From contig OZ014411.1 of assembly GCA_963965975.1 (NCBI GenBank), positions 24,039,249 through 24,103,248 on the forward strand: a DNA stretch of 64,000 nt. Reading direction: 5' to 3'. Under the pieces are notes generated by a model, which was given only the letters and a program-made list of their open reading frames with translations, was not told the DNA's origin and made no database searches. This document shows positions 59,505 through 64,000 of this stretch, in pieces. Source of the DNA: Xestospongia bergquistia. Taxonomy: Eukaryota > Porifera > Demospongiae > Haplosclerida > Petrosiidae. The translations under genes and the position numbers were made by a program. Positions within the stretch are counted from its first letter, which is position 1, and every line of letters starts with the position of its first letter.

Positions 59505-59740
59505 ATCCACACTAGGGATTAAAGGACTTCATAAAACATAGCATATTAGGAGATGTACAGCAGGGATATTACATATAAACATATGGGCTGCCATCCCAAA
59601 CTGGATTATGATAATAAAGGGACTGACTATTCCAGATAGAAACACCAGACTCACAGTAGTAGTCATTATCAACATACTGTGGTATAGTTAGTAAGATACT
59701 ATTGTTTTATGTACAATCCTCCAATCATTATAATTTTCAT
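59505..59740 (-). pseudogene. FReD-like relic, C-terminal part
   Basis: It matches about 56850-57070 of the intact gene (CATATTAGGAGATGTACAGC, AACACCAGACTCACAGTAGT, ACATACTGTGGT), with substitutions and indels. It lies at higher coordinates than the N-terminal relic although both read on the minus strand, so the two are not one simply broken gene. Confidence 0.8.
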
Positions 59741-59823
59741 CTTGACTGTTATTATGATAATAAATGCAATGTATATATTTTTAATACTAGTAAATACAAC
59801 AATATTGTTGTTATGATAATTGT

Positions 59824-59825
<2 letters not shown>

Positions 59826-59862
<37 letters not shown>
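59826..59862. repeat. (TA)n microsatellite
   Basis: An uninterrupted TA run of about 18 units. Confidence 0.9.
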
Positions 59863-59866
<4 letters not shown>

Positions 59867-60375
59867 ATTCATGTAGTATATGTACTAGTCATTTTCAATA
59901 AAGATAGTACACTCTTAATTAGTCATTAATATAATAGTTGTTTTAGTAAATACATGGACTATATTTATTTTTATACTCTAGGATGTTTTCCAATATTGAA
60001 GTCCCTTCAAAATTCAAAATAGCTCACAATAATTTCTTTACTACAGAGTAGATTGAAAATTAATACATAATTTGTCCCACTCGTTTATCATAATAGAGTC
60101 ACTACCAGAACATTCATTGGATGATTTTGTAGTTTTATTCTTGATATTCTTTCATTGAGATCATGTTTATATTTGATAACTCCTCATTTGTCTCAAATGT
60201 TGATGGCTAAATTTCTTAAAATTTCATTATAATATAATATAAAACATTAATTCATCATTTTTCAATGTAAAGATTAATGACATTTATAGTAAGTTGACAC
60301 GTTTCATTTGTTTATCAATATTTACAGTTCTTATTATATAATTAATCCAAAGAAACTCCAGCTAACAGGTGATGT

Positions 60376-61973
60376 TCATATAAGAGATGTAACATGCATT
60401 TTTGTGGTTAACAATGAAGTTATAAGAAGAAAAGATGGTCTCATTTTAGGATCTTTATGCCAACAAGCTTTCATAACTTTAGCAACAACAGGAGGACATC
60501 TTTCAGGTACAGGTAGCCGATAACCTTGGGACACTTCAATTATAAGCTATATAGCAGAACACAATACATTATACAACAGTATTATAAACTCCTTACCTGG
60601 TTATTGTCCATACCAGAATATGGTGCACTGTTTGGATTAAATAATTCCCATTGTAGTATACCAAATGACTAAACATCAGAAGCAACAGAAAATGTTCGTT
60701 TGGTGATAGCTTCAGGTGGCATCCATCTTATAGGAAGAGGTAGGTTAGTTTGACTTTGATAGATACCAGTATCTGCAGGAATCTCTCGTAGTAAACCAAA
60801 GTCAGATACTTTACACAACTCTCCTTCACCAACTAACACATTACGTGCTGCCAAATCCTAAAAATCATAACATGAAAACAAAATTACAATAAAAAAATGT
60901 ATACAGTATATAAATAATTATATTAATTAATATGCAAATGAGTAGTCATGTGACTACAGCTTCACTATTATATATAACTCACTCTGTGAATTAGTCCACA
61001 TTGTGCAAGATAGTGCATACCCATAGCAATATCTACCATATATTTTACTAGTGTTCCTACTGGCTTCTGAGGATTTTTCTAAAAATAAAAGAAACCATGT
61101 AAACATTCTAATTCATCCAGTTTTCAATGTTACCTTAAGATATGACTTGAGATCATCATATGGGAGGAATTCTAGAACAATCCATGGAGTTGGGACATCT
61201 TCATCTTGTGGTGACCAAGAAGTATTAGGCTTTTGTTGTAGATGTAAAGGAGATGTTTGAGAATGTTGCAGATGTAGAGGAGATGTTTGAGAATGTTGTA
61301 GAGTTGAAATACTTTGATGTGATAGCATCGCATTATGTCCATGAAGTTGTTGCGGATAAACAGAAGGTGTTTGAAGATGAAATTGAGGTAAAACATTTGT
61401 ATGTGATGGCATGGGAGCATATTCATGAAGTTGTGGATGGCCAGAATATGTTTGTGGAGGATTTTGTGGAATTGAAATATTTGCATATGATGGCATGTCA
61501 GCATATCCAGGAAGTTGTGGTGGATAGGGAGAAGGTGTTTGAAGATCTAGTGAAGATGAAATATTAGTATGTGATGATGATGTGGCAGCATATCTAGAGA
61601 GTTGTGTTTGGCCAGAAAAGGTTTGTGAACGATGTTGTAGACTTGACATATTTGTATGTGATGGCATGTCAGCATACCCAGAAAATTGCTGTGAATCAAC
61701 AGAAGGTGTTTGAGGATGTCGTGGACTTAACCTTGTACGTGATGGCATAGTAGCACATCTAGGATTATGGCTTGATACACAATGTAATGTAAAATTCTGT
61801 TGAAATAATATTGGACTGACAGTATCTGTTGTTGGTATTAAAGAGTAGACATTCTGCCTTGAGTGATAGTTTTGATCAAGAACTTTACCAGTAACATCTG
61901 GTGTTTGTTTTGTTTTACTCATTCTTGTTGTACAACCTGGATATAATGCCTCCGTCCATTTAATACGCTCCAC
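60376..61973 (-). pseudogene. Receptor-type tyrosine kinase fragment with nonsense codon
   Basis: Four exons join in phase on the minus strand: 61973-61134, 61078-60983, 60857-60597 and 60546-60376 (introns of 55, 125 and 50 bp). The last three encode a tyrosine-kinase C-lobe: KYMVDIAMGMHYLAQCGLIHR + DLAARNVLV (catalytic HRDLAARN), VSDFGLL (DFG), an activation loop with GIYQS, LPIRWMPPEAI, then SVASDV-stop-SFGILQWELF, PYSGMDNNQ and GYRLPVPERCPPVV, ACWHKDPKMRPSF. The stop (TAG at 60669-60671) replaces the near-invariant Trp of DVWSFG, a one-base change from TGG. The first exon begins after an AG with VERIKWTEALYPGC, carries a 28-residue repeat block, and ends with the hinge PWIVLEFLPYDDLKSYLK. 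The N-lobe (Gly loop, VAxK Lys) was not found up to 64000. Probably a recent pseudogene; a truncated or read-through product cannot be excluded. Confidence 0.85.
61236..61769 (-). repeat. Coding minisatellite: ~28-residue Pro/Ser/Gln/His repeats
   Basis: About six units with the pattern L-x-x-Y-A-x-M-P-S-H-T-N-(I/V/M)-x-x-x-x-x-x-Q-T-x-S-x-x-P-Q occur in the exon just before the kinase hinge (for example YADMPSHTNMSS, YADMPSYANISI, YAPMPSHTNVLP). The last unit ends with a doubled HSQTSPLHLQ. The period of about 84-87 bp keeps the frame open. Tyr residues in a conserved context could be phosphorylation sites. Confidence 0.85.
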
Positions 61974-64000
61974 CTATTATTTTCGTAAATATTATATAAC
62001 ATTAAACGTATGTATTATAACCAGAAACAGTGACAAAGTACTCCTTCAGGAAACACAGTTGATAATTGAGAATCTAACAATACATCATTTACTTTGTACA
62101 CTGACAGTTAGTGACAGGTTGACAATATTGCTATGTTATCATGCATTTAGCTTGTGTTATTTATATGGCACATTATACAACCCACCAACTTTTTTTATTG
62201 GTTTTTACTGTTTGTCACATTGTGCATAGCAGGCAGTCTTTTAGTCATTTTATAGACCACATGTGTACAGTTACTTAAATGTACACATACAATATTTTAT
62301 AATTGCACATATAAGTGTGTATTGATATGTCTATCCCTTCATTTTATTCATTCAACAATTGAAACTAACTAAACTACATATTTTAACTGCTGACACATAT
62401 GTGGCAATCAATGCATTAACAATATCCACAAATTCTATGACATGCACTGTTGCCAATTTTCAAGAATTTATATTTTGTTGAGAAATTATTCTAAAACTAT
62501 TATAGAACAGTTTTTTAATAATAACTTTATTGCAAGTAGTGGATGCTTGCAATTGTTTGTCTTTACTCACTGCATTATGTGTCATCAGTCTAGTATAAGA
62601 GTGTTGACTTAGAGTAGCAGCAATTATTGTTATTACAAGTTGTTTAGTTACATTTGTAGTGATAACTGAAACTAACAATATTTTGTAGAAATTTTTGTAT
62701 TATTTATTGTTAACACACTAAAGAGAATATAACTAAACAGTCCAAAATGCTTTTGAACAATTAATTTATAACTATAATAGTTTTTTAATTATAGTTACTA
62801 CAATATTATATGTTTAATGAATAGTTTCTAACTTGTGAAGATCTATTGAGGCATAGATGATATAATCTCATATATACTAGCTATGTATAGCTTTTCCCCA
62901 TGCAGGAGCGTAGAAAACTATACATACATTATACATGTAGGTATTGATGTAGATATATCTGTTTGTCTAACACAGGCTACCTAGTTGAATAACTAACGAC
63001 AATTTTAGTTTCAGTTATAAATTGTTGGTATACTTCTTATAAGGATAGAGTATAAGATATCGCTATTGTTATATAATATAATATAATACACATTATGAAA
63101 ATTGTTGTAGTTTCTGTTATTGTTTAACAATAGCAAGGTATAGTCAGTCTTATTATATATATATATATAATATATATCTTCAGCCTAATTATATAATATA
63201 TATCTTCAGTCTAATTATATAATATATATCTTCAGCCTTATTATAGCCTTATTATATATGTAGCCAGATGGCAAATAAAAGTAACGATTATACCAATATG
63301 TTGGTAGCACAAACAAAGACCCATAAGTTGTAAAAATGCATGAGTTGAAAATATATAAACAACACAAAATGCAATAACTAATAGCTTCATATTGAAAACT
63401 GTAAACTAAAATTTGTAAAGTACTTTATCATATCATATCTCCAATATAAACTCAATAGTTTTTGTAAGTTTAATTTTAACCATAACATTCAGTTACTAGC
63501 TACCAGGATGTTGTAATGGTCATTGAAATGCAATTAATTATAAGTTTTGAAGTAATGATAATGGGAATTATATCTTATTTTTTCAACATAATGGTAATGT
63601 TAATTGCAATTGAACTCTTTGTCAAATGAAGTAATTCAATACTATAATTACATCAATACACTAAAGCTTATAATAAAAATAACTGGATACATAGATAGTC
63701 ATTAAACTCAGTATAACGTTGTATACACATGTATATTGTCAGGACATTAGAGAGTAGTAACGCTATAGCTGGCTAAGGGGCCAGATAAGCATTACAATTT
63801 ATTACTGCTCATACACCATTTTAGTGAGAGTAACTATAACAATAACTCTGTATAAGTACATATATATATTTCAAGGATTTCCTACAACAATTGTGCACAG
63901 TATCATTGTCTAAGAAACCAGTCAAAGGCTATGACATATCTTTCCACATATACTGTTTTAGGTTAAGAGTAACTACTACTAATATGTAGGAGAAAATTGA
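61974..64000. other. Right end, no gene recognised
   Basis: AT-rich DNA upstream of the kinase fragment. It may be a long intron of that gene. No kinase N-lobe, transmembrane segment or signal peptide was recognised on the minus strand. The 72-codon minus-strand frame at 62460-62678 has no protein features. A small 26-bp repeat is listed separately. Confidence 0.45.
63168..63245. repeat. 26-bp minisatellite, 3 copies
   Basis: TATATATCTTCAG followed by (C/T)CTAATTATATAA recurs with CAG at 63181, 63207 and 63233, exactly 26 bp apart. Confidence 0.9.

Noticed and set aside
60308..60523. Plus-strand 71-codon frame
   Set aside because: Antisense to the last kinase exon, whose minus-strand reading gives GYRLPVPERCPPVV and ACWHKDPKMRPSF.

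Overview
This is a eukaryotic window: AT-rich DNA, introns with GT/AG borders, long non-coding stretches with many micro- and minisatellites, and animal-type domain architectures. A C3HC4 RING, B-box, filamin, NHL family in tandem, a tyrosine-kinase fragment of the 'LEFLPY-DLKSYLK' type, fibrinogen-like secreted proteins and a hAT relic together suggest an early-branching metazoan. A demosponge is my best guess. This is inferred from protein style; I could not run a search.

Left part (1-25 kb). Two minus-strand genes for small secreted proteins come first. The first runs off the left edge. The second is a complete single-exon precursor whose C-terminus resembles an IL-17-type cystine-knot cytokine. 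A long plus-strand gene follows, a ZCCHC7/Air-type protein with five zinc knuckles. At least ten coding exons spread over 4712-25025 join in phase. Its very long introns hold most of the simple repeats: 20-bp and 11/33-bp satellites, 46-, 48-, 69-, 85- and 107-bp minisatellites, a 42-bp perfect palindrome, a 207-bp fold-back element with a telomere-like centre, and a pair of perfect kappa-B palindromes.

Middle part (25-54.3 kb). This is a segmental tandem array. Each unit carries the 3' part of ZCCHC7 on the plus strand and, tail to tail about 1.2-1.4 kb away, a single-exon TRIM-NHL gene on the minus strand. Three TRIM-NHL genes are intact (stops at 29872, 38802 and 52060). One is killed by a single nonsense codon (45736-47901), two are deletion relics (26207-27149 and 34406-35251), and several short NHL tails mark duplication junctions. 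All extra ZCCHC7 3' copies are broken. A 610-bp hAT relic with a perfect 8-bp target duplication sits in one unit, and the empty site is visible in a paralogous unit.

Right part (54.3-64 kb). It contains a decayed multi-exon gene of unknown family, an intact secreted fibrinogen-like (FReD-like) gene with three relic copies (one of them inside the TRIM array), and a minus-strand receptor-type tyrosine kinase. The kinase lacks a visible N-lobe, carries a 28-residue Pro/Ser/Gln/His repeat block immediately before the hinge, and has a TGG-to-TAG change in the conserved DVWSFG motif, so it is probably a pseudogene.

No tRNA, rRNA or CRISPR was recognised. The most interesting themes are the repeated birth and death of TRIM-NHL genes, with variation concentrated in NHL loops, and the IL-17-like ligand.
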